Part shown: positions 10,937-19,577 of the stretch, piece by piece
How the letters are laid out: each line of letters starts with the position of its first letter
Position numbering within the stretch: the stretch's first letter is position 1
The notes under the pieces: model-generated
Databases searched by the model: none
Seen by the model: the letters and a program-made list of their open reading frames with translations, nothing else
Told to the model about the DNA's origin: nothing
Translations under genes and position numbers: made by a program
Origin: Rhodococcus sp. X156
GTDB taxonomy: Bacteria; Actinomycetota; Actinomycetes; Mycobacteriales; Mycobacteriaceae
Reading direction: 5' to 3'
Assembly (NCBI RefSeq): GCF_004006015.1
Contig: NZ_CP034766.1
Span: forward strand, 3,443,001-3,507,000
DNA: 64,000 bases

Positions 10937-11812
10937 TCAGAGGTGCAGAGCAGCGGCGCCGACCACCCCTGCCGCGGCGCCGAGCTGAGCGGGCACCACC
11001 CGGAGGTCACGGGTGAAGCCCAACCGGGCGTACCGCTGCACCGCCTCCCGCAGCGGCTGCCAGAGCGGCTCCCCGGCGAGGGAGAATCCGCCGCCCAGCA
11101 CCACCAGGCCCACCTCCAGCAGCGCGGCGCTGGAGGCGAGCGCCTGACCAAGGCCGGTACCGGCCCTGGCCAGGGCTGCCACCGCCACCGGGTCGTCCGC
11201 AGCCGCGGCGGCCGCCAGCGCCCGACCGTCCGCCCCCGCCCAGCCGCGGGCCCGCGCCCACCGCACCGCCGCCGGCCCGCTGGCCACCGTCTCCAGGCAC
11301 CCGACGCCGCCGCAGGCGCAGGGCTCCCCGTCGGGCTCCACCACGACGTGCCCGATGTGGCCGGCGTTGCCGGTGTGACCGTGCACCACCGCCCCGGAGC
11401 GGACCACGCCGCCGCCGACCCCCGTGGAGGCGACCACCCCCAGCAGGTCCTCGACGCCGCGGCCGGCCCCGAAGCGCTGCTCGGCAATGGCCATGCAGCC
11501 GCCGTCGCCAGCCAGGCGCACCGGTCGGCCGGGCCACGCGTCCTCGACCGCCGCCACCAGGGGAAACCGACGCCAGGTCGGGATGTTCAACGGGCTGACC
11601 GTGCCCGCCGCTCGGTCGATGGGCCCCGCGGACCCGATACCGATGCCGGTGGGCTGCTGCGTGCCCGCCGCCCGCCGCAGGACCTGGTCGACGGCCTGCC
11701 ACACGTCCCGCTCCGGGGTGGCCACCGTGGCGGAGCTGAGCACGGTGCCGTCCTCGTCGAGCAGCGCCGCCGCGAGCTTGGTCCCGCCCACGTCCAACCC
11801 GAGCACCGCCAT
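10937..11812 (-). CDS. ROK-family sugar kinase (glucokinase-like)
   Basis: A 291-residue cytosolic sugar kinase of the ROK family. The phosphate-binding start GLDVGGTKLAAALLDEDG, the catalytic Asp region of GDGGCMAIAEQRFGAGRG (usually NDANA in this family, here altered), the STGVGGGVV loop and the zinc-binding CACGGVGCLETVASGPA motif are all visible. It has no N-terminal helix-turn-helix, so it is a kinase rather than a NagC/XylR repressor. The usual Asn-Asp-Ala at the active site reads Gly-Asp-Gly; the catalytic Asp is kept. Glucose is the likeliest substrate, but specificity cannot be read. No sugar transporter is adjacent. Confidence 0.88.
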   Translation of the reverse strand: MAVLGLDVGGTKLAAALLDEDGTVLSSATVATPERDVWQAVDQVLRRAAGTQQPTGIGIGSAGPIDRAAGTVSPLNIPTWRRFPLVAAVEDAWPGRPVRLAGDGGCMAIAEQRFGAGRGVEDLLGVVASTGVGGGVVRSGAVVHGHTGNAGHIGHVVVEPDGEPCACGGVGCLETVASGPAAVRWARARGWAGADGRALAAAAAADDPVAVAALARAGTGLGQALASSAALLEVGLVVLGGGFSLAGEPLWQPLREAVQRYARLGFTRDLRVVPAQLGAAAGVVGAAALHL

Positions 11813-11915
11813 GCCCCGCAGTCTGCCAACCGCGAGACGGCCTGCGGGTCAGCGAGTCCCGCAGGACCGCCGCCCATGATCCACGTCACGCCGACCGGTG
11901 AGGCACTATCAACGA

Positions 11916-12914
11916 ATGGCTTGGCTCATCCCGTCCCCGCGCGAGCTCCTCGGTGCTGCCCGCGGGGTCGCCGACTGGTCCCTGGAGACGGCGGCACTGG
12001 CCGTGACGCTGCCCGGCCGGGTCGGGGCCGCACTCACCGACGTCGAGCTGCTGCTGCAACGGGTCTCCAAGGTGGTCGACGAGGCCGAGGCCACGGTCGG
12101 CGAGGTGCGCACGGTGGCCATGGACGCCAAGGCGGTGGTCGGGATCGTCGAGCTGGTGGCCGCCCAGGCCCAGGCCGTGGTGGGCACGGCCAGGGTGGTG
12201 GCACTGGAGGCCGGGGACGTGGTGGGAACCGCCCGCGCCGTGGCGCTGGACGCCGCTGACGTGGTGGGCACGGCCAGGGTGGTGGCACTGGAGGCCGGCG
12301 ACGTGGTGGGAACCGCCCGCGCCGTGGCACTGGACGCCGCTGACGTGGTGGGCACGGCCCGGGTGGTGGCCCTGGACGCCGGGGAGGCGGTGGGCGCCGC
12401 CCGCGGGTTGGTGGTGCAGACCGGCGACGTGCTGGGCTCGGCCCGTGGGCTGACGCTGGAGGCCGCAGACACCCTGTCCACCGCACAGGGGGTGGCCGGG
12501 GGCGCCGGCGAGCTGGTGCTCTCCGCCGAGCAGCTCTCCGGGGTGGCCCAGGAGCTGCTGGACCTGTACCGGCCCCTCGCCCAGCAGGCCGCACCCAAGC
12601 TGCGCAGCTTCCTCGACTCGCTCTCCGAGAAGGAGCTGCAGGCGATCATCCGGTTCGTCGACCACGCGCCGGTGCTGGTCGAGCACATGGAGAGCGACAT
12701 CCTGCCCATCTTGGAGACGCTGGACCGGGTGGGCCCGGACGTCAGCGACCTGCTCGAGGTGGCCAAGGACGTGCGCGAGGCCGCGGTGGGCATTCCCGGC
12801 TTCAAGTTCTTCCGCAAGCGCGGGGAGCAGAAGATCGAGGACGACGAGGACGAGGCCGGTCCGGTGCGGACGGACCCCACCCCGGACGGCCCCACCCGGC
12901 CCCACCAGGCCTAG
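11916..12914 (+). CDS. Protein with seven-to-eight tandem 14-residue repeats
   Basis: A 332-residue protein with a short conserved start (MAWLIPSPRELL), a helical first third, a central block of 14-residue repeats of the form VVGTARxVALxAxD (residues about 88-185), a helical segment ending in GIPGFKFFRKRG, and an acidic, Pro-rich tail. The 14-residue period is two heptads, and the hydrophobic positions would make an extended amphipathic helix or coiled coil, possibly lying on the membrane. Actinobacterial proteins with this N-terminal motif are known only as hypotheticals. ATG 11916 is preferred; a GTG at 11898 is in frame. The two central 84-base DNA units are nearly identical. Function unknown. 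Confidence 0.8.
   Translation: MAWLIPSPRELLGAARGVADWSLETAALAVTLPGRVGAALTDVELLLQRVSKVVDEAEATVGEVRTVAMDAKAVVGIVELVAAQAQAVVGTARVVALEAGDVVGTARAVALDAADVVGTARVVALEAGDVVGTARAVALDAADVVGTARVVALDAGEAVGAARGLVVQTGDVLGSARGLTLEAADTLSTAQGVAGGAGELVLSAEQLSGVAQELLDLYRPLAQQAAPKLRSFLDSLSEKELQAIIRFVDHAPVLVEHMESDILPILETLDRVGPDVSDLLEVAKDVREAAVGIPGFKFFRKRGEQKIEDDEDEAGPVRTDPTPDGPTRPHQA
12177..12470 (+). repeat. In-frame 42-base tandem repeat with recent 84-base duplication
   Basis: Seven 42-base units in codon frame. The pair 12177-12260 and the pair 12261-12344 differ at only two of 84 positions, both silent, so this part duplicated recently. Units further downstream are more diverged. Units are contiguous with no spacers. 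Confidence 0.9.
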
Positions 12915-12929
12915 CCCCGCCCGCGCAAG

Positions 12930-13763
12930 CTAGGGCAGCCAGTGCGCTGGCCGTTCCAGGGTGGCAGGCAGCCTGGTGGCTGCATCACCGCGGGCGGCGC
13001 GCAGCTGTGACGCGGTGAGGAACAGGGCTCCGCGCAGGTCCGCCCCGGAGAGGTCGGCGTCGCGCAGGTCGGCACCGATGAGGTCCGCCAGCCGCAGGTC
13101 CGCCCCGCGCAGCGTGGCCGCCACCAGGTACGCGCCCCGCAGGTTCGCTGCCCGCAGGTCGGCACCGGCCAACGCCGCACCGACGAGGTCGGCGCCCCGG
13201 TGGTTGCGCCTGCTGCGGGCCTTCCGGGACAGCGGCACCTCGGCCCGCGCCAGCTCGCTGGCCCGCAGCAGCAGCGCGCTGACCTCGGCACGGTGCGCGG
13301 CCACGTCCAGCGCGAGCAGCGCCGCTGCGTCGCCGTTGCTGAGGCGCTCGATCAGCGCAGCGGCCTGGGCCAGCTCGGTCCGCAGCGGCTGCGCTGCGGC
13401 CAGGGTCTGGGCCTCGGCCAGGTACCAGAGCAGCTCGTGCAGCTGCCGGACCACGGGCAGCACCGCGAACATCTGCCGCGCCGTGTGGGGCGCCTGCCGC
13501 CAGTCGTGTCCGCCGAAGGTGTGCTGCGCGACGTGCTGGCCGGCGCCGAAGCAGTCGAACACGGTGCAGCCCCTGAACCCGGCGGGGCGCAGGTGGTCGT
13601 GGATGCCACAGCCGAAGTCCGGCTTCAGGTTAGGGCAGGGATCGCCGGCGTCCTTGTCGATGGCGAAGTCGGCCGACGCAGCGAAGGGCAGCGCCACGCA
13701 GCAGAGGCCGAAGCAGCTGCTGCAGTCGGCCACCAGGTTGCGACTCCCCGTGCTGGCCACCAC
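12930..13763 (-). CDS. Cys-rich protein with C-terminal pentapeptide repeats
   Basis: A 277-residue protein in three parts. The N-terminal 75 residues are cysteine- and histidine-rich ([40 protein letters not shown]), a likely metal- or cluster-binding module. A helical middle follows. Residues about 190-250 hold some 10-12 A(D/N)Lxx pentapeptide repeats ([22 protein letters not shown]...), which fold as a right-handed beta-helix. Pentapeptide proteins can bind proteins or mimic DNA (for example MfpA/Qnr on gyrase), but this domain combination does not show which. It lies convergent with the 14-residue-repeat gene. Confidence 0.85.
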   Translation of the reverse strand: MVASTGSRNLVADCSSCFGLCCVALPFAASADFAIDKDAGDPCPNLKPDFGCGIHDHLRPAGFRGCTVFDCFGAGQHVAQHTFGGHDWRQAPHTARQMFAVLPVVRQLHELLWYLAEAQTLAAAQPLRTELAQAAALIERLSNGDAAALLALDVAAHRAEVSALLLRASELARAEVPLSRKARSRRNHRGADLVGAALAGADLRAANLRGAYLVAATLRGADLRLADLIGADLRDADLSGADLRGALFLTASQLRAARGDAATRLPATLERPAHWLP

Positions 13764-13789
13764 CCCATCCTAGGAGCCACGTCGTGCGG

Positions 13790-15178
13790 TCAGGACCGCA
13801 GCGGGTCCAGCGCACGCGCCAGCCGTCCCACCGCGGTGACGATCTGCGCCTCGGTGAGGCTGGCGAAGGACAGCCGCAGGTGTGCTCGAGCCTGCTCGCC
13901 CAGCGTGTAGTGCCGGCCGGGGACAACCGTCACCCCCTCGGCGAGCGCAGCCCGGGCCGCGTCGGTCTCGTCGATGCCCTCGGGCAGCTCCAGCCACAGC
14001 GACACCCCGCCCCGCGGTGGGGTGAAGCGGCAGTCGGGCAGCTCCGCCGCCAGCGCGGCGGCGAGGGTGGCGCAGCGGCTGGCCAGCCCGGCTCCGAGGG
14101 CCCGCAGGTGGCTGGACCACGCCGGGGCGGTGACGATCTCCACCGCCGCGTGCTGCAGCGGGCCGGAGACGAACAGGTCGTCGACCAGCCGCATGCCCAT
14201 CACCCGCTCGGCCACCGGGCCGCGGGCCAGGATCGCGCCGATCCGCAGGCCGGGCCCGGTGGCCTTGGTCAGCGAGCTCACCGTGAGCACGTGCCCGTGC
14301 TCGTCGTCGCGGCTCAGCGCCGGCGGCGGCGGGGTGCCGTGCCCGAGCCAGCGGGCCCAGTCGTCCTCCAGGATGAACGCGCCGAAGCGCCGGGCCAGCT
14401 CGAGCACCTCGCCGCGCCGCTCCGCGGCCAGCACGCTGCCGTCCGGGTTGGCGTAGGCCGGCTGCAGGTACACCAGCCGCGCCCCGCTCAGCTGCAGCGC
14501 CCGCTCCAGCAGCTCGGGGCGCACGCCGTCGCCGTCGGTGGGCACCGGGACCGGGGTGAGCCCGGCGCTGCGGGCGATGGCCACTGCCCCCGGGTAGGTG
14601 GGCGTGGCAAACAGCACCGGCTCGCCCGCCGGCACGATCGCCCGCATGATGGCCGACACCGCGCCCTGCCCGCCCGGGGTCACCAGCACCTCGTCGGGCT
14701 GCCCGCCCACCTGGGCGGCGAACCACGACCGCAGCTCGGGCACACCCGCCACCGGGGGCCGGGCCCACACGTCCGGCCGGCGGGCCGCCCGGGCCAGCGC
14801 CGCGGAGAGGCGGTGGTCCGGGCGCAGCTCGGCACCGAGGTAGGCCGCCGACATCTGCAGCACGTCGGGGTCCACGGTGCCCAGCGCCTCGGGCAGCCCG
14901 GCGGTCTGCACCGGGCTTGCCCCGAGCGTGACCTCCTGCCAGGTGGTGTCGCGGGCCACCGAGCGACGACGCGGTGCGGTGAAGCTGCCTCGGCCCGGTC
15001 GAGTGACCACCGCACCGTCGGCCACCAGCCGGGCCACCGCCTGCGCGACGGTGGTGGCGCTGACGCCGAGCTCGTCCACCAGCACCCGGGTGCTGGGCAG
15101 CCGTGTCCCCGCCGGGGCGCCCTCGATGCGCCGAAACACCTCTCTCGCAACCCGACCCACACTGCTATCGTCAAACAT
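13790..15178 (-). CDS. MocR/PdxR-type GntR regulator with aminotransferase domain
   Basis: A 462-residue regulator. The N-terminal GntR winged helix (about residues 1-75: VAREVFRRIE, LPSTRVLVDELGVSATTVAQAVARLVADGAV) is followed by a class-I aminotransferase fold with YLQPAYANPDG, ILEDDWARWL and the PLP-lysine segment SSLTKATGPGLRIG. MocR proteins sense PLP or amino-compound metabolites and usually control one adjacent target plus themselves. ATG 15178 is chosen because it opens directly into the GntR domain. The start codon lies inside a palindromic operator region and overlaps, on the opposite strand, the start codon of a small divergent gene, its most likely partner. Confidence 0.9.
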   Translation of the reverse strand: MFDDSSVGRVAREVFRRIEGAPAGTRLPSTRVLVDELGVSATTVAQAVARLVADGAVVTRPGRGSFTAPRRRSVARDTTWQEVTLGASPVQTAGLPEALGTVDPDVLQMSAAYLGAELRPDHRLSAALARAARRPDVWARPPVAGVPELRSWFAAQVGGQPDEVLVTPGGQGAVSAIMRAIVPAGEPVLFATPTYPGAVAIARSAGLTPVPVPTDGDGVRPELLERALQLSGARLVYLQPAYANPDGSVLAAERRGEVLELARRFGAFILEDDWARWLGHGTPPPPALSRDDEHGHVLTVSSLTKATGPGLRIGAILARGPVAERVMGMRLVDDLFVSGPLQHAAVEIVTAPAWSSHLRALGAGLASRCATLAAALAAELPDCRFTPPRGGVSLWLELPEGIDETDAARAALAEGVTVVPGRHYTLGEQARAHLRLSFASLTEAQIVTAVGRLARALDPLRS

Positions 15179-15201
15179 GAGACGCAACGATAGCGCTATC
15201 G
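15163..15201. promoter_or_regulatory. Palindromic operator spanning the shared start region of the MocR gene
   Basis: A perfect 14-base palindrome CGATAGCGCTATCG at 15188-15201 plus a separate half-site TGCTATCGT at 15163-15171. The half-sites (CTATCGT and its complement ACGATAG) therefore occur three times in 39 bases, straddling the start codons of both divergent genes. This is the repeat arrangement expected for a MocR dimer. An operator this close to ATG would block initiation directly. Binding is inferred. Confidence 0.6.
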
Positions 15202-15431
15202 CCCCCAGTTCGCTGCCGCTACTGCTCGGGCGGCAGTCCACGCCGCACCGGAGCTGGGTCCGCTGGACCAGGACAGCTGTGGCCTGGCGGCCCACCCCGC
15301 GCCTGCTGCGCCTGTTCGCCCCCGCCGTCCCGCTGGTGGGCCTGCTGCCCACCGATCACCGGGACCGCGACGCCGCGCGCCAGCGGACGGACCTGCGGGC
15401 CGTGCGCGACCGCGAGCAGCACTGGAGCTAG
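15177..15431 (+). CDS. Small basic protein divergent from the MocR regulator
   Basis: A predicted 84-residue, arginine-rich protein with a central hydrophobic run (LLRLFAPAVPLVGLLP), possibly a single membrane segment, ending DREQHWS. Its ATG overlaps the regulator's ATG on the other strand within the tetramer CATG, so both would have to be read from leaderless or nearly leaderless transcripts. Codons after the first dozen have the strong third-position GC of real genes. No family recognised. If it is a gene, it is the natural target of the adjacent regulator. Confidence 0.5.
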   Translation: MRRNDSAIAPSSLPLLLGRQSTPHRSWVRWTRTAVAWRPTPRLLRLFAPAVPLVGLLPTDHRDRDAARQRTDLRAVRDREQHWS

Positions 15432-15437
15432 CGGTGC

Positions 15438-16142
15438 TCAGACCGGGCGCAGCAGCTCGGGGCTGTTGTTGGCGACGTTGTTCACCGCGGTGCTCACCAC
15501 GTAGGGCTCCAGGTGCGGCTCCCCCACCTCGGCCAGCAGCTGCTGCACCTCGTGCGGGTTGGTGATCGTCGGGTCCAACCACGCGTCGCGGAGCTCCCCG
15601 GGCACGAGCACCGGGCTGCGGTCGTGGATGTGGCCCAGGGTGTCGCTGGCGGTGGTGGTCAGCACCGTCACCGACAGCACCCACCGGTCCGGATCGTCCG
15701 CGGCCGCCTGCGGGTCACGCCACAGCTCGTAGAGGCCGGCCATGGCCAGCACCCCGTCGCCGTGCAGGAAGTGCGGGACCTTGGTGGCGCCCTGCTTCTC
15801 CCACTCGTAGTAGCCGTTGGCCGGCACCAGGCAGCGCCGGCGACTCGCGGCTGCCTTGAAGGACGGCTTCTCGGTGATGGTCTCCATCCGCGCGTTGATC
15901 AGCTTCGCGCCGATCTTGCGGTCCTTGGCCCACGAGGGGATGAGACCCCAGCGGGCGGTGCGCAGCTGGCGCACCGCGGCGGAGTCGGGGTGGTCCTTGG
16001 GCACCCGCTCCAGCACCGTGCGCACCGGGTCGGTGGGTGCGACGTTGTAGGACGGCGGGAGCGGCTCACCGACCGCCTCGGCGGCGCCGAACACCTGGAG
16101 GAGCTCGTCATCGGTCTGGGTGGTGGCGAATCGGCCGCACAT
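15438..16142 (-). CDS. SOS response-associated protease-like protein (HMCES/YedK family)
   Basis: A 234-residue SRAP-domain protein that forms a covalent thiazolidine link with abasic sites in single-stranded DNA, shielding them at replication forks. The start is fixed by the invariant MCGRFA: after Met removal, Cys2 is the cross-linking nucleophile, so ATG 16142 is used rather than upstream codons. Also present are the PSYNVAPTDPV loop, ARWGLIPSWAKD, LINARMETITEKPSFK with catalytic Asn and Glu, RRCLVPANGYYEW, and the active-site His in HDRSPVLV. Confidence 0.94.
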   Translation of the reverse strand: MCGRFATTQTDDELLQVFGAAEAVGEPLPPSYNVAPTDPVRTVLERVPKDHPDSAAVRQLRTARWGLIPSWAKDRKIGAKLINARMETITEKPSFKAAASRRRCLVPANGYYEWEKQGATKVPHFLHGDGVLAMAGLYELWRDPQAAADDPDRWVLSVTVLTTTASDTLGHIHDRSPVLVPGELRDAWLDPTITNPHEVQQLLAEVGEPHLEPYVVSTAVNNVANNSPELLRPV

Positions 16143-16307
16143 GCGCCCCAGTCTGCCCCGGCGCCCTGACGGCACGCGGCGCAGCCAGTGTCTGGTTCGT
16201 CATAAATCAGTGGAACATCCCGGCGGCGCGGGCCTACCTTTGTTGTGAGCACGAAGCACCAGGCGGCCGGGCAAGCCAGCGCGGCCGCTGACGAAGGAGT
16301 GACCCCC

Positions 16308-16544
16308 ATGGCCAAGGCCGAGAAAATGTTCGCCCTGCACGTGGTGCCGCTGGAGGACGCCGTCGCGCACCACACCGACGACTGCGTGTGTGGCCCCAGC
16401 GTCACCTTCCGCGACGACGGGCGGGACACCTTCCGCTTCCAGCACCACCGCCTGGAAGATCGCGCCGGTGGCTGGGCCTACCTCCGGGTGGTGCAGCAGG
16501 ACCTGCCCGAGCTGGACCGCCAGCGCGAGTCCGACGCCGGCTGA
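16308..16544 (+). CDS. Small protein with HTDDCVCGP motif
   Basis: A 78-residue soluble protein. The notable block is HHTDDCVCGP, followed by a polar beta-rich segment and FQHHRLEDRA. The paired Cys and clustered His suggest a small metal-binding fold. Similar CVCGP-containing small proteins are common in actinobacteria and their phages, with no known function (from memory, not checked). ATG 16308 has a GAAGGAG Shine-Dalgarno and is preferred over an in-frame GTG at 16245. It ends 18 bases from the convergent acyl-CoA dehydrogenase gene. Confidence 0.7.
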   Translation: MAKAEKMFALHVVPLEDAVAHHTDDCVCGPSVTFRDDGRDTFRFQHHRLEDRAGGWAYLRVVQQDLPELDRQRESDAG

Positions 16545-16562
16545 CCCGCCCGAGTGCCGGCG

Positions 16563-17705
16563 CTAGCCCGCCGCCAGCCCCCGGCTGATCACCAGGCGCT
16601 GGATCTGGTTGGTGCCCTCGAAGATCTGCATCACCTTGGCCTCGCGCATGTAGCGCTCCACCGGGAAGTCCCGCACGTAGCCGTAGCCGCCCAGCACCTG
16701 CACGGCGTCGGTGGTCACCTTCATGGCCGCGTCGGTGGCCACCAGCTTGGCCACGCTGGCCTGCCGGCCGTAGGGGCGACCCAGGTCGCGACGCCGGGCC
16801 GCGTCGAGGTAGGTGGCGCGGGCGGAGTCCACCGCCGCCGCCATGTCGGCCAGCAGGAAGCCCAGGCCCTGGTGGTCGATGATCGCCTTGCCGAAGGTCT
16901 TGCGCTCCTTGGCGTAGGCGACGGCGTCGTCCAGCGCGCGCTGGGCCAGCCCGGTGGCGACCGCGGCGATGCCCAGCCGCCCGGAGTCCAGCGCGCTGAA
17001 CGCGATGCGCAGGCCGTCCCCCTCGGCGCCGATCAGCCGACCGGCGTCGATGACGGCGTCGTCGTAGCTGGCAGCGGTGGTGGGCACCCCGCGCAGCCCC
17101 ATCTTGTCCTCCGGCCGGCCGAAGCTGAGCCCCGGCGTGTCCGCCGGCACCAGGAAGCAGGAGATGCCCTTGGAGCCCTCGCCGGTGCGGGCGAACAACG
17201 TGTAGAAGTCGGCCCTGGACCCACTGGTGATCCAGGCCTTGCTGCCGTTGAGGACGTACCCGGCGTCGGTGCGGCGGGCCCGGCAGGTCAGCGCCGCGGC
17301 GTCGGAGCCGGCCTGCGGCTCCGACAGGCTGTAGGCACCCAGCAGCCGTCCACCGAGCATCTCCGGCAACCACGCCTGCTGCTGCTCGGCAGTGCCGTAG
17401 GTGGCCAGGGGAAAGCAGGACAGCCCGTGCACGCTGGTGGCCACCGCGACGGCGGCCCAGCGGGAGGCGAGCTCCTCGAGCACCTGCAGGTAGACCTCGT
17501 AGGGCTGACCGCCGCCACCGAGCTCCTCGGGGTAGGGCAGGCCCAGCAGGCCGGCCTCGCCCAGCGTGGCGAACAGGCCCTCGGGACAGGTGGCGTCGCG
17601 CTCGTGCTGCTCCACCACCGGCGCCAGCTCCTTGTCCGCCAGCTCGCGGGTGAGCGCGATGAGGTCCGCGGCCTCGGCGGTGGGCAGCAGGCGGTCGACA
17701 GCCAC
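16563..17705 (-). CDS. Acyl-CoA dehydrogenase
   Basis: A 380-residue FAD-dependent acyl-CoA dehydrogenase of standard length. Motifs include YSLSEPQAGSDAAALTC and SKAWITSGSRAD for flavin/acyl binding, DKMGLRGVPTTAASYDD, RKTFGKAIIDHQGL, VQVLGGYGYVRDFPVERYMREAKVMQIFEGTNQIQR, with the catalytic Glu at about 363. Short- or branched-chain acyl-CoA is the usual substrate of this group. It is monocistronic as far as can be seen: no electron-transfer flavoprotein or hydratase gene is adjacent. A strong hairpin in the 162-base gap upstream isolates it from katA transcription. Confidence 0.94.
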   Translation of the reverse strand: MAVDRLLPTAEAADLIALTRELADKELAPVVEQHERDATCPEGLFATLGEAGLLGLPYPEELGGGGQPYEVYLQVLEELASRWAAVAVATSVHGLSCFPLATYGTAEQQQAWLPEMLGGRLLGAYSLSEPQAGSDAAALTCRARRTDAGYVLNGSKAWITSGSRADFYTLFARTGEGSKGISCFLVPADTPGLSFGRPEDKMGLRGVPTTAASYDDAVIDAGRLIGAEGDGLRIAFSALDSGRLGIAAVATGLAQRALDDAVAYAKERKTFGKAIIDHQGLGFLLADMAAAVDSARATYLDAARRRDLGRPYGRQASVAKLVATDAAMKVTTDAVQVLGGYGYVRDFPVERYMREAKVMQIFEGTNQIQRLVISRGLAAG

Positions 17706-17786
17706 GGTGGGGCTCCTTCAGCTAGTACGGCGTGCGCGGAGCACCACGGTATCGACTGCAGGATGGGCCGACACCGGAGACAGCAC

Positions 17787-17823
17787 AGCGGGGGCGGGAG
17801 CACGATGTGCTCCCACCCCCGCT
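17787..17823 (-). terminator. Terminator after katA
   Basis: A 17-bp stem (17787-17803 with 17807-17823) and a 3-base loop, 44 bases after the catalase stop. Read on the minus (catalase) strand, the only non-Watson-Crick pair is a G-U, so the stem is uninterrupted; on the plus strand it is a C-A mismatch, which supports minus-strand use. No T-tract. Confidence 0.75.
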
Positions 17824-17867
17824 GGAGTGCTGCTGACCGTCACGGGCGAGTGGCCCCGTGGCCAGCA

Positions 17868-19502
17868 TCAGCTGGTCTGGACGTCCCGCTCGACGGGGAC
17901 GCAGTGGGTCATGACGACGCCGGTGACGTCGCGACGACCGTTCTTGCCCAGGTTCGCGGCCCGCTTGAGCTCGGCCTCGCTGAGGGTCTGCGTGGCCAGG
18001 GGGTCGAGGTGGCGAACGTCGTCCGCCGTCATGCCCAGGCCCTCGCCGACGCGCTGGCCCAGCTCGTCCTCGGCCATGAACAGGTGCCACAGCATGCGCT
18101 CCTGGATGGGCTTGTCGCACTGCGACAGGTTGCCGATCCAGTTGCTGACCAGCTCGTCCTTCTCCCAGTCCATGGAGAGCAGGTAGCGCTCACCAGCCTG
18201 CTGGTAGTCGTTGGTCCGCTCGATGCGGGCGCGGGTGAGGCGTCCGCTGATCTCCGGGCCCTGCTCGCTGTGGGCGGGCTTGGGCGCCTCCTGCAGGCCG
18301 CCGGTGATGGACGGCTCGTAGTTGACGCTCGGGTTCTGCCCCTCCGCCAGGTCGACGCCGAAGGTCATCTGGCCGTCACGCTGGTTGGTGGCGACCTTGG
18401 CGTTCTTGGCCGAGTTGACCGGCAGCTGCAGGTAGTTCGGGCCGACGCGGTGGCGCTGGGTGTCGGAGTAGCTGAACGTGCGGCCGACGAGCATCTTGTC
18501 GTCGGAGAAGTCCAGGCCGTCCACCAGCACGCCGGTGCCGAAGGCGATCTGCTCGCTCTCGGCGAAGAAGTTCACCGGCTTGCGGTTGAGCACCATCTTG
18601 CCGACCTTGCGCAGCGGGAAGTCGTTCTCCGGCCAGGTCTTGGTGTCGTCCAGCGGGTCCCAGTCCAGCTCGGGGTGGTCGTGGTCGTCCATGAGCTGGA
18701 CGTACAGCTCCCACTCGGGGTACTCGCCGTTGTCGATGGCCTCGTAGAGGTCACGGGTGTGCACGCCGAGCTCGCGACCCTGCACCACGGCAGCGTCCTC
18801 CTCGGTCCAGCTCTTCACGCCCTGCTTGGGCACCCAGTGGTACTTGACCAGCTGGGTCTCGCCCTGCTCGTTGACCCACTTGTAGGTGTTGACGCCGAAG
18901 CCCTGCATGGTGCGGTAGCTGGCCGGGATGCCGCGGGGGCTCAGGACCAGGTTGAACATGTGCAGCGACTCGGGAGTCTGCGAGGCGAAGTCGAAGACGC
19001 GGTTGGCGACCTGACGCTCGAAGGTGACCGGGTCGGGCTTCTGCGAGTGGATGAAGTCGGGGAACTTGATGGCGTCCCGGATGAAGAAGACACCCAGGTT
19101 GTTGCCGACCAGGTCCCAGTTGCCGTCCTCGGTGTAGAACTTCACCGCGAAGCCGCGGGGGTCGCGGGCCGTCTCGGAGGAGTCCTTGCCGCCGGCCACG
19201 GTGGAGAAGCGGACAGCGAGCTCGGTCTGCTTGCCCTTCTCCTGGAACAGCTTGGCGCGCGTGTACTTGGAGATGGGCTCGTCGCCGCAAGTGCCGTCAG
19301 CCTCGAAGTAGCCGAACGCCGTGGCGCCACGGGCGTGCACGACGCGCTCCGGGACTCGCTCGCGGTCGAAGTGGCTGATCTTCTCGAGGAACTGGTAGTT
19401 CTCCAGGGTCGCCGGGCCACGCGAGCCGACCGTGCGCGAGTTCTGGTTGTCGTAGACAGGGTGTCCCTGTCGGTTGGTAAGAGTCCTGGCTTGGTCAGTC
19501 AT
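17868..19502 (-). CDS. katA: Monofunctional haem catalase
   Basis: Decomposes hydrogen peroxide to water and oxygen in the cytosol. At 544 residues it is a small-subunit type catalase. The active-site His is in [15 protein letters not shown], the Asn follows in [26 protein letters not shown], and the haem-ligand Tyr is in the segment [25 protein letters not shown]. No flavodoxin-like C-terminal domain. It lies 65 bases downstream of furA on the same strand, as catalase or catalase-peroxidase genes do in many actinomycetes, so peroxide and iron control through FurA is expected. Confidence 0.95.
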   Translation of the reverse strand: MTDQARTLTNRQGHPVYDNQNSRTVGSRGPATLENYQFLEKISHFDRERVPERVVHARGATAFGYFEADGTCGDEPISKYTRAKLFQEKGKQTELAVRFSTVAGGKDSSETARDPRGFAVKFYTEDGNWDLVGNNLGVFFIRDAIKFPDFIHSQKPDPVTFERQVANRVFDFASQTPESLHMFNLVLSPRGIPASYRTMQGFGVNTYKWVNEQGETQLVKYHWVPKQGVKSWTEEDAAVVQGRELGVHTRDLYEAIDNGEYPEWELYVQLMDDHDHPELDWDPLDDTKTWPENDFPLRKVGKMVLNRKPVNFFAESEQIAFGTGVLVDGLDFSDDKMLVGRTFSYSDTQRHRVGPNYLQLPVNSAKNAKVATNQRDGQMTFGVDLAEGQNPSVNYEPSITGGLQEAPKPAHSEQGPEISGRLTRARIERTNDYQQAGERYLLSMDWEKDELVSNWIGNLSQCDKPIQERMLWHLFMAEDELGQRVGEGLGMTADDVRHLDPLATQTLSEAELKRAANLGKNGRRDVTGVVMTHCVPVERDVQTS

Positions 19503-19543
19503 CGGTGGAGACCTTTCGTTCGGTGTTCTCAGGTGCCGCGATT

Positions 19544-19577
19544 GTGCAGTTCAGGGGGCCGTGCGGTTCAGGGGGAA
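19544..19577. repeat. Short tandem repeat at the furA-katA junction
   Basis: Two adjacent 17-base copies (19544-19560 and 19561-19577) sharing the core GTGC-A/G-GTTCAGGGGG. The second copy contains the furA stop codon. It may be a duplication that extended the end of furA, or a simple regulatory spacer. It is too short to interpret further. Confidence 0.5.

Noticed and set aside
10937-11812. ROK-family transcriptional repressor
   Set aside because: There is no N-terminal helix-turn-helix; the protein starts directly with the kinase phosphate-binding motif.
12177-12470. CRISPR-like array
   Set aside because: The 42-base units are contiguous, in codon frame and have no spacers. The same applies to the repeats at 33378-33460 and 63288-63335.
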